From Actinomycetes bacterium (GTDB lineage Bacteria > Actinomycetota > Acidimicrobiia > Acidimicrobiales > RAAP-2), in contig JAJYPY010000005.1 of NCBI GenBank assembly GCA_021794995.1, positions 1-47,190 on the forward strand: DNA of 47,190 nucleotides, given 5' to 3'. Shown piece after piece: positions 39,527 through 47,190 of this stretch. Made by a program: the position numbers and the translations under genes. Every line of letters begins with the position of its first letter. Position 1 is the first letter of the stretch. Below the pieces are notes generated by a model that saw nothing but the letters and a program-made list of their open reading frames with translations, made no database searches and was not told the DNA's origin.

Positions 39527-40647
39527 CACGCCTCCGCACGCCCTGCACGCGCGGTTCCAAGCGTCGCTGCAAGCTGCTCGATCGCGGCTCGCTGCTCGTC
39601 AGTCAGCGACTTGGGCACCTCCACGTCGACCCTCACGAGGAGATCCCCCGGCTTGGCGCCGTTCTTGCCGCCGGCCGACACACCGCGGCCCTTCACCCGC
39701 AGGTGCGTCCCGGATGCGGTGCCCGGGGGCACCCGGACGGTCACCGGGCCGTCCAGGGTCGGGACGGTCACCGTGGTGCCGAGCGCGGCTTCGGGGAAGG
39801 TGATCGGGACCGAGTGCGTGAGGTTCCGTCCGCGACGGCCGAAACGCCGGTCGGTGCCCACTCGCACCACCACATAGAGGTCGCCGGCAGGCGCGGAGCC
39901 CTGGCCGGGCTCGCCGCGCCCCTTCACCCGTATGCGCTGCCCGTGCTCGACCCCGGGCGGAATCCGCACCTTCACACTGCGGGTGCGACGTTCCGTCCCC
40001 GTCCCACTGCACGTTGCGCAGGGACTCTCCACAACGGTGCCCCGGCCATTGCAACTCGGGCACACCGTACTGAGGGAGAAAAGTCCCTGGTTGTCGTCCA
40101 GCGTTCCCTTGCCGTTGCAGCGTGGGCAGACGTGCGTCGAGGTCCCAGGCGCCGCACCCGACCCGTTGCACGTCTGACAGCGCACGTCCTGAGGAACGTT
40201 CACCGACGTCGTCACCCCGTGCACCGCGTCAGCAAAGGACAGGTGCACCTCGGTCTCGACGTCCGCGCCACGTTGGGGTCCACGCGTACGTCGCCGGTTC
40301 TGTCGGCCGCCGAACAGGCCGCCGAAGATGTCGCCGAGGTCGCCGAGGTCCTCCATGCGGAACGTCGTCCCGCCGGGAGAGCCGAAGCCTCCGCCGCGGC
40401 CGAACCCGCCGGCCATCGGTCCGAGCCGGCGCACTTCGTCGTACTCCTTACGGTGCTCAGCGTCACCGAGCACGTCGTACGCCGCGCTGATCTCCTTGAA
40501 ACGCTCCTCGCTGCCGGGATTCGCGTCAGGGTGGTACTGCTTCGCGAGCTTGCGGTAGGCGCGCGTGATCTCTTTGTCGGTGGCAGTCGAGGGCACACCG
40601 AGCACCTGGTAGTAGTCCTTCTCGAACCACTCGCGCTGGGGTGCCAC
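39526..40647 (-). CDS. dnaJ: DnaJ co-chaperone
   Basis: This 373-residue protein has a J domain (about 9-72) with the HPD motif in AKQYHPDANPG, a Gly/Phe region (FGRGGGFGS), a zinc domain with four CxxCxGxG units (CQTCNGSG, CPRCNGKG, CPSCNGRG, CATCSGTG) and the substrate-binding C-terminal domains. It stimulates DnaK ATP hydrolysis. GTG 40647 follows the grpE stop by three bases. Its stop overlaps hspR. Confidence 0.97.
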   Translation of the reverse strand: MAPQREWFEKDYYQVLGVPSTATDKEITRAYRKLAKQYHPDANPGSEERFKEISAAYDVLGDAEHRKEYDEVRRLGPMAGGFGRGGGFGSPGGTTFRMEDLGDLGDIFGGLFGGRQNRRRTRGPQRGADVETEVHLSFADAVHGVTTSVNVPQDVRCQTCNGSGAAPGTSTHVCPRCNGKGTLDDNQGLFSLSTVCPSCNGRGTVVESPCATCSGTGTERRTRSVKVRIPPGVEHGQRIRVKGRGEPGQGSAPAGDLYVVVRVGTDRRFGRRGRNLTHSVPITFPEAALGTTVTVPTLDGPVTVRVPPGTASGTHLRVKGRGVSAGGKNGAKPGDLLVRVDVEVPKSLTDEQRAAIEQLAATLGTARAGRAEA

Positions 40648-40650
40648 GGG

Positions 40651-41523
40651 TCAGCCCCGCACGCGGACCATCGCCGGACGAAGCACGCGGTCGCGCCAGC
40701 GATACCCCGCGCGCAGCACCTCTTCGACCCGAGTGGAGCTCGGCGAGCCGCCGCTGCCGTTCCCAACCGGCTCTGACGACCCTGCGGATCCGGTCGACCC
40801 TGCGGATCCGGTCGCCTCGGGCGCGGACTTCTCGCCCGGGTCCGGCTCCGGTCCCCGTCTCGGCTCCGGTTCCGGCTCCGGCTCCGGTTCCGCGACGCTG
40901 TGCGCAACTGCGTCGTGCACCGTCGGGTCAAACGGCACCTCGACCGCGTCCACACGTTCGAGCCCTTCCTTCGAGAGGATCTCAAGAAGCTGGCGCCGTG
41001 CCTGGGCGAGCGCACGGGCCTCTTCGGAAAGAGGCTCGCCCGCGGGGGCCCCGGACGTACCGACGTCGCTGGGGTCATCGTTCTGCTCGTGACCGAGATG
41101 TGCCCATGCGAGATCCAGATTGTCGAGCACCGGCAAGAGCTTGGCGACGAGGTCAGCGGCCGCACGGGAGGACTGCTCCTGCTGCAAACGCGCCACGCGC
41201 TTGCGGTAGTTGTCGAAGTCGGCCTTCAGGCGCTGGAGTGACTGCAGGTAGTCATCACGCTCCGCCTCGAGGGCTGCCACATCGGGGAGGATCGCTGCGC
41301 CCCCGGCTCCAGCATTTTGGCCGCCTTCGGCGGGCACGTCGACCGCAGACCCGTCGGCAGACCGCCGCTCGGCGCCCGTTCCCTCCGCACCCGCGTCCAC
41401 TTCCGCGTCCGCGTCCACTCCCGCGTCCACTCCCGCGTCCACTCCCGCGTCCACTTGCGCGTCTGTGTCCGCGCTTGCACCGTCATCGGCCCACCGCGCC
41501 GCCGCGTCGGGACGACCGCTCAT
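40651..41523 (-). CDS. grpE: GrpE nucleotide-exchange factor with two low-complexity inserts
   Basis: This 290-residue DnaK exchange factor is far longer than the usual 180-210. The acidic N-terminus contains Asp-Ala-Gly-Val repeats (about 22-45) from 12-bp tandem units. The helix [20 protein letters not shown] and the segment [17 protein letters not shown] are typical. After HSV comes an insert of about 50 residues (about 210-262) of Glu-Pro dipeptides, then Gly/Ser/Thr; the beta domain resumes with [20 protein letters not shown]. The insert sits in the part that contacts DnaK. The ATG overlaps the dnaK stop (ATGA). Confidence 0.95.
   Translation of the reverse strand: MSGRPDAAARWADDGASADTDAQVDAGVDAGVDAGVDADAEVDAGAEGTGAERRSADGSAVDVPAEGGQNAGAGGAAILPDVAALEAERDDYLQSLQRLKADFDNYRKRVARLQQEQSSRAAADLVAKLLPVLDNLDLAWAHLGHEQNDDPSDVGTSGAPAGEPLSEEARALAQARRQLLEILSKEGLERVDAVEVPFDPTVHDAVAHSVAEPEPEPEPEPRRGPEPDPGEKSAPEATGSAGSTGSAGSSEPVGNGSGGSPSSTRVEEVLRAGYRWRDRVLRPAMVRVRG
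41411..41455. repeat. Tandem repeat, 3.75 x 12 bp (GCGTCCACTCCC) in grpE
   Basis: The repeat codes the Gly-Val-Asp-Ala run near the GrpE N-terminus; the period keeps the frame. Confidence 0.9.
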
Positions 41524-43403
41524 TGCTCGTCGACGATCTCGGCGTCAACGACCTCGCCCTCGGCGGGCTCGTCGGACGCACGTCCGCTCGGGCCGGATGC
41601 GGACCCCGTCCCGTCTGCTCCGCCGGGAGTACCGGCTCCGCCGGCCCCACCAGCGGCCGCCGCCTGCGACGCCTGCTCGTACAGACGCTGCGAGAAGCCC
41701 TGGCTCGCACTCACGAGCTTCTCGGTCGCCGACTTGATCGCCTCGACGTCCGTCCCCGACAGCGCGTCCTTCACGCCCTGCAGTGCATAGGAGACGTCCT
41801 CTTTCTCCGAGCCCTCGAACTTGTCGCCCTGCTCGCGCAGCAGCTTCTCGGTCTGGTACACGAGGGTGTCCGCGGTGTTGCGCACCTCGGCCTCCTCGCG
41901 CCGCCGCCTGTCGTCCTCGGCATGCGCCTCCGCGTCTCGGATCATGCGATCGATGTCGTCCTTGGCGAGGGCCGACTGCCCGGTGATGGTCATCGATTGC
42001 TCCTTGCCGGTAGCACGATCCTGGGCGGACACGTGCACGATCCCGTTGGCATCGATGTCGAAGGTGACCTCGATCTGCGGGATGCCTCGGGGCGCGGGCG
42101 GCAGGTCGACGAGCTGGAACTTGCCCAGCGTCTTGTTGTACATCGCCATCTCGCGCTCTCCCTGGAGCACGTGGATCTCCACTGAGGGCTGGTTGTCCTC
42201 CGCGGTCGTGAACACTTCGGAGCGCTTCGTCGGGATGGTCGTGTTCCGCTCGATGAGGCGGTGCATCACGGCACCCTTGGTCTCGATGCCGAGGCTGAGA
42301 GGGGTGACGTCGAGGAGGAGAACGTCTTTCACCTCACCCTTCAGCACTCCCGCCTGGACCGCCGCGCCGATCGCGACCACCTCATCGGGATTCACGCCCT
42401 TGTGGGGCTCCTTGCCCGTGAGATCGTGGACCAGCTCCTGGACGGCTGGAATGCGGGTCGAACCGCCGACGAGCACGACGTGCTCGATATCGGAGGTCTT
42501 CAACCCCGCGTCCTTGATCGCGGCCTCGAACGGGCCCCGGCACGCCTCGACGAGGTCGTGGGTCAGCTCGTTGAACTTTGCCCGGGTGAGCTTCACGTCC
42601 AGATGCTTGGGTCCCTCGGACGTGGCCGTGATGAATGGAAGGTTGACCTGGGTCTCCTGCACGCTGGAGAGCTCGATCTTCGCCTTCTCCGCAGCTTCCT
42701 TCAGCCGCTGGAGCGCCATCTTGTCGTTGGAAAGGTCGACCCCCTCGGTGTCTTTGAACGACTTCACGAGCCAGTCGATGACTTTCTGGTCCCAGTCGTC
42801 GCCGCCGAGCTTGGTGTTCCCAGACGTCGACTTCACCTCGAAGACGCCGTCGCCGATCTCGAGCACCGAGACGTCGAAGGTCCCGCCACCCAGGTCGAAG
42901 ACGAGGACGGTCTGGTCCTTCTGCTCCTTGTCCAGGCCGTAGGCAAGGGCGGCTGCGGTCGGCTCGTTGATGATGCGCAGCACTTCGAGCCCGGCGATCT
43001 GGCCCGCCTCCTTGGTCGCGGTGCGCTGCGCGTCGTCGAAGTACGCGGGGACCGTGATCACTGCCTGGTTCACGCTGTCACCGAGGTAGGCCTCGGCGTC
43101 GCGCTTCAGCTTGCCCAGGATCCGGGCAGAGATCTCCTGTGCGGTGTACCCCTTTCCATCGATGTCGATGGTCCACGAGGTCCCCATGTGGCGCTTGACC
43201 GAGCGGATGGTGCGATCGGGGTTGGTGATCGCCTGACGCTTGGCGACTTCGCCGACCAGCACCTCGCCCGTCTTCGAGAATCCGACCACCGAGGGGGTGG
43301 TCCTGGACCCTTCCGCGTTGGGGATCACGACGGGCTCCCCCGCCTCCAGCACGCTCACTACCGAGTTGGTGGTCCCGAGGTCGATTCCGACCGCCTTGGC
43401 CAT
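41520..43403 (-). CDS. dnaK: DnaK (Hsp70) chaperone
   Basis: This 627-residue chaperone has an ATPase domain from [16 protein letters not shown], with [12 protein letters not shown] and [15 protein letters not shown], the linker [12 protein letters not shown] and the substrate domain, ending in [13 protein letters not shown]. The ATG at 43403 has a Shine-Dalgarno (AGGTAGG). It heads the operon dnaK-grpE-dnaJ-hspR-clpB. A longer frame to 43565 covers only the leader and promoter. Confidence 0.98.
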   Translation of the reverse strand: MAKAVGIDLGTTNSVVSVLEAGEPVVIPNAEGSRTTPSVVGFSKTGEVLVGEVAKRQAITNPDRTIRSVKRHMGTSWTIDIDGKGYTAQEISARILGKLKRDAEAYLGDSVNQAVITVPAYFDDAQRTATKEAGQIAGLEVLRIINEPTAAALAYGLDKEQKDQTVLVFDLGGGTFDVSVLEIGDGVFEVKSTSGNTKLGGDDWDQKVIDWLVKSFKDTEGVDLSNDKMALQRLKEAAEKAKIELSSVQETQVNLPFITATSEGPKHLDVKLTRAKFNELTHDLVEACRGPFEAAIKDAGLKTSDIEHVVLVGGSTRIPAVQELVHDLTGKEPHKGVNPDEVVAIGAAVQAGVLKGEVKDVLLLDVTPLSLGIETKGAVMHRLIERNTTIPTKRSEVFTTAEDNQPSVEIHVLQGEREMAMYNKTLGKFQLVDLPPAPRGIPQIEVTFDIDANGIVHVSAQDRATGKEQSMTITGQSALAKDDIDRMIRDAEAHAEDDRRRREEAEVRNTADTLVYQTEKLLREQGDKFEGSEKEDVSYALQGVKDALSGTDVEAIKSATEKLVSASQGFSQRLYEQASQAAAAGGAGGAGTPGGADGTGSASGPSGRASDEPAEGEVVDAEIVDEQ

Positions 43404-43464
43404 GTCCCTACCTACCTCTCTCGCGCCGCTGGGGCGCCTATGCTCGTCGCTCTTACGATCTGCC

Positions 43465-43470
43465 AGTATA
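43465..43470 (-). promoter_or_regulatory. -10 element (TATACT) of the dnaK operon
   Basis: TATACT on the minus strand lies 61 nt before the dnaK ATG and five bases downstream of the HAIR-like inverted repeat, so repressor binding would block it. Confidence 0.5.
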
Positions 43471-43475
43471 GCAAA

Positions 43476-43496
43476 CCTGAGTCGATTTGATACAGG
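43476..43496. promoter_or_regulatory. HAIR-like operator for HspR
   Basis: CCTGAGT-N7-ATACAGG has the exact spacing of the HAIR element (CTTGAGT-N7-ACTCAAG), matching 6 of 7 bases in one half and 4 of 7 in the other. The wider inverted repeat AAACCTG...CAGGTTT is perfect. It overlaps the zone between -35 and -10 of the dnaK promoter. Confidence 0.6.
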
Positions 43497-43608
43497 TTTA
43501 TTGATGCCGCATCGAGTTCCTCGTGACCGGACAGGGGTGGTGCCACCCTGGGCCTTCCACGGCACGCACCGGCACTGCGCACGGCTCGTGGGGACCGGGG
43601 GCGCTGAG

Positions 43609-43614
43609 TACGCT
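43609..43614 (+). promoter_or_regulatory. -10-like element (TACGCT) for phosphoglycerate mutase
   Basis: TACGCT ends 7 nt before GTG 43622, again without a Shine-Dalgarno. Confidence 0.45.
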
Positions 43615-43621
43615 CGGGGTC

Positions 43622-44377
43622 GTGCTCGACCTGGTGCTTCTCCGGCATGGCCAGTCCACCTGGAACGCAGAGAATCTCTTCACGGGATGGGCCGACGTGG
43701 ACCTGAGCCCCGGCGGCGAGACGGAGGCAGTCGAGGCAGGGCGTCTTCTCGCGGACACCGTCGACCTGGACCTGCGAGTCGTCCACACCTCGGTGCTGAC
43801 CCGTGCGATCCGCACCGCCAACCTCGCGCTCGACGCGGCCGGCCGATCCTGGCTCCCCGTGCGCCGCCACTGGCGCCTCAACGAGCGGCACTACGGCGGC
43901 CTCCAGGGACTGAACAAGAAGGAGACGGCCGAGCGCTACGGCCTCGAGCAGGTGACGACGTGGCGCCGCAGCTACGACGTGCCGCCACCGCCGCTCCCCG
44001 AAGGAGACGACCGGAGCCCTGCAGGCGACCCCCGGTACCGCGGCGTGCCCACGCATGCGTTGCCGGTCACGGAGTGCTTGGCCGACGTCGTCGCCCGAGT
44101 CCTGCCCTACTGGGACGACGCGATCGTCCCCGACCTCTACGCAGCCGGAGCACGTGGCGGTGCGGTCCTCGTGGTCGCCCACGGCAACAGCATCCGCGCG
44201 TTGCGCAAGCATCTCGACGCGATCTCCGACGACGACATCACGGGCCTGGAGATCCCCACGGGGATCCCCTACCGCTACCGCTTCGCCAACGACCTGTCGG
44301 TCGCAGACGCCGGATACCTCGGCGACCCCGACGCCGCTGCGAAGGCGGCGGAAGAGGTCGCCCGCCAGGCCGGCTGA
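43622..44377 (+). CDS. gpmA: 2,3-bisphosphoglycerate-dependent phosphoglycerate mutase
   Basis: This 251-residue glycolytic enzyme interconverts 3- and 2-phosphoglycerate. The phosphohistidine is in [10 protein letters not shown]; the family motifs [23 protein letters not shown] and [11 protein letters not shown] follow, and the length fits dPGM. GTG 43622 is chosen because it places LRHG at the usual position and has TACGCT 7 nt upstream. The stop codon lies in a 13-bp tandem duplication before glnB. Confidence 0.95.
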   Translation: MLDLVLLRHGQSTWNAENLFTGWADVDLSPGGETEAVEAGRLLADTVDLDLRVVHTSVLTRAIRTANLALDAAGRSWLPVRRHWRLNERHYGGLQGLNKKETAERYGLEQVTTWRRSYDVPPPPLPEGDDRSPAGDPRYRGVPTHALPVTECLADVVARVLPYWDDAIVPDLYAAGARGGAVLVVAHGNSIRALRKHLDAISDDDITGLEIPTGIPYRYRFANDLSVADAGYLGDPDAAAKAAEEVARQAG

Positions 44378-44396
44378 GCCGGTCGGCTGAGCCGGT
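44371..44396. repeat. 2 x 13-bp duplication over the gpmA stop (CGGCTGAGCCGGT)
   Basis: The first copy contains the true stop codon. The second lies in the 29-base gap before the convergent glnB. CCGGC/GCCGG pairs within each copy could form small hairpins. Confidence 0.85.
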
Positions 44397-44406
44397 CGGC
44401 CTACAC

Positions 44407-46281
<1,875 letters not shown>

Positions 46282-46282
46282 T

Positions 46283-46338
46283 CACCGCCGGGGTGTGCAC
46301 CGCCGGGGTGTGCACCGCCGGGGTGTGCCCCGCCGGCT
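46283..46338. repeat. Tandem repeat, 3+ x 15 bp (CACCGCCGGGGTGTG)
   Basis: Three perfect copies and a decaying fourth lie in the leader/promoter region of amt. The remaining part of the 208-base gap to 46488 holds no gene I can support. Confidence 0.9.
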
Positions 46339-46475
46339 GCTGGCGAGTATGGAGAGGCGTCGTTTCCTGGCTGCTACGCGCATGTTTCCGGGGTGTGAAC
46401 TGTTGACGGAGCGTGGGGGCGCGTCGACGCTCGGCGTGAACGCCGGCATCATTTCTCCCGATGGGGAGGTGGCAG

Positions 46476-46481
46476 TACCCT
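46476..46481 (+). promoter_or_regulatory. -10-like element (TACCCT) for the cNMP-domain gene
   Basis: TACCCT ends 7 nt before ATG 46489, matching the leaderless pattern. Confidence 0.45.
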
Positions 46482-46488
46482 TTTCGCC

Positions 46489-46923
46489 ATGGCACCGCGG
46501 ATGCACAACCTCGACCTGTCCAAGATCTGGCTCTTTTCCACGTGCAGCGCGAGAGAACTTCGCACCGTGCAGCGAGCGCTCGACGAGGTGACCGCGAGGG
46601 CCGGGACCGTGCTGTGCGAAGAGGGCACGATCGGGCGCGAGTTCTTCTTCATCGTCGAGGGCCGGGCGTCGGTGCGCAGGGGTGGACGTAAAGTTGCGCT
46701 GCTCGGACCGGGGGACTACTTCGGAGAGCTCGCATTGCTGGACCGGCGACCACGCTCGGCGACCGTCTCGGCCGACACCGACATGGTGCTCTTGCACATG
46801 AACCAGCGCGACTTCTACGGCCTGTTGGAGGAAGTCCCGCCTCTCGCACGCAAGCTGCTGGCCGCGATGGCGGACCGGCTCCGGGATGCGGATTCCAAGG
46901 TGTCCGCGCTGATCTCACACTGA
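46489..46923 (+). CDS. Stand-alone cyclic-nucleotide-binding-domain protein
   Basis: This 144-residue protein is a single Crp-type beta-barrel domain (about 10-125), with EEGTIGREFFFIVEGRASV and the phosphate-binding cassette YFGELALLDRRPRSATV, which keeps the Gly-Glu and Arg that hold cAMP in relatives. A short helix follows, and there is no helix-turn-helix, so it is not a transcription factor by itself. It may act as a sensor partner for another protein. ATG 46489 is supported by TACCCT 7 nt upstream. The next gene starts 14 bases after its stop. Confidence 0.88.
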   Translation: MAPRMHNLDLSKIWLFSTCSARELRTVQRALDEVTARAGTVLCEEGTIGREFFFIVEGRASVRRGGRKVALLGPGDYFGELALLDRRPRSATVSADTDMVLLHMNQRDFYGLLEEVPPLARKLLAAMADRLRDADSKVSALISH

Positions 46924-46937
46924 TCGGAGCGGCGGAC

Positions 46938-47190
46938 ATGGACCTCCACGACGCACTCGACTTCATGCTGCAACGCCACCAGGGGGTGCTGGTCACCCGC
47001 CGGCGCGATGGACGCCCGCAACTGTCCAACATCGTCTACGCACTCGGCGACGGGACGGGCGGGGCGGGCGTCAGCTCCAGCGGAGACGGTCCGGTGCGGA
47101 TCTCGACCACCGCATCGCGGGCCAAGACGCGCAACCTGCGCCGCGACCCTGCCGCATCCCTCTACGTTCCCGGAGACACGTTCTGGTCCT
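46938..47190 (+). CDS. PPOX-class (F420/FMN-binding split-barrel) protein, 5' part
   Basis: The window ends inside this gene; 84 residues are visible. They begin MDLHDALDFMLQRHQGVLVT, followed by DGRPQLSNIVYAL, VRISTTASRAKTRNLRRD and AASLYVPGD, the pattern of pyridoxamine-phosphate-oxidase-like split barrels; the SRAKTRNLRRDP stretch is typical of F420-binding actinobacterial members. Cofactor and substrate are inferred. A Shine-Dalgarno-like GGAGCGGCGG precedes the ATG, and spacing suggests co-transcription with the cNMP-domain gene. Confidence 0.85.
   Translation, partial: MDLHDALDFMLQRHQGVLVTRRRDGRPQLSNIVYALGDGTGGAGVSSSGDGPVRISTTASRAKTRNLRRDPAASLYVPGDTFWS

Noticed and set aside
43404-43540. 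CIRCE (HrcA) operator before dnaK
   Set aside because: No TTAGCACTC/GAGTGCTAA pair is present; the inverted repeat fits HAIR instead.

Overview
The window is about 47 kb of very GC-rich, densely coding DNA from an actinobacterium. The supporting signs are frequent GTG starts, a RegX3-like response regulator, a dnaK-grpE-dnaJ-hspR heat-shock operon, the PurS/PurQ/PurL form of FGAM synthase, a DUF222-HNH gene and actinobacterial-type heme A synthase. Class Acidimicrobiia is my guess rather than a demonstrated fact. Nearly all genes are housekeeping. There is no rRNA, transposase, integrase, phage gene or CRISPR array.

Layout. 1-2541: the end of a sensor kinase, its response regulator, and convergent serS. 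2571-6336: an ABC-2 exporter, a membrane-anchored thioredoxin (minus strand) and heme A synthase. 6367-6828: tRNA-Glu, tRNA-Asp and tRNA-Phe. 7008-11931: a three-gene FtsX-type ABC exporter with two different ATPases. 12033-18293: a peptide ABC transporter, with a fused double ATPase on plus and two permeases and a binding protein on minus. 18703-21124: UbiB-family kinase and PspA. 21175-34919: a nucleotide-synthesis block, with purF-purM-pyrE and purA-purD-purB-purC-purS-purQ-purL on minus, separated by a DUF222-HNH gene and a PHP phosphoesterase on plus. 35080-36544: a ubiquitin-like MoaD/ThiS protein and an Asp-box beta-propeller protein. 36602-43403: dnaK-grpE-dnaJ-hspR-clpB. 43622-47190: phosphoglycerate mutase, glnB-amt, a lone cNMP-binding domain and the start of a PPOX-type flavoprotein.

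How the genes work together. Operons are tightly packed: most neighbours overlap by 4 bases (GTGA or ATGA), so translational coupling is expected. The pur genes cover PurF, PurD, PurSQL, PurM, PurC, PurB and PurA; purN, purE/K and purH must lie elsewhere. The chaperone operon carries its own likely repressor gene, hspR, and has a HAIR-like inverted repeat at the dnaK promoter.

Main points for a second look. (1) The FtsX exporter has two ATPases with complementary defects: one has a broken signature motif, the other lacks the switch histidine. This predicts one good and one degenerate ATP site. (2) A TANNNT hexamer lies 6-9 nt before many start codons that lack a Shine-Dalgarno sequence, which points to leaderless mRNAs and decides several starts. 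(3) Short GC-rich tandem repeats recur in gaps and protein tails, and low-complexity inserts occur inside GrpE and PurL. (4) The MoaD-like plus Asp-box pair has no obvious known pathway. (5) A perfect 24-bp palindrome contains the stop codons of both convergent genes at 1220-1243.
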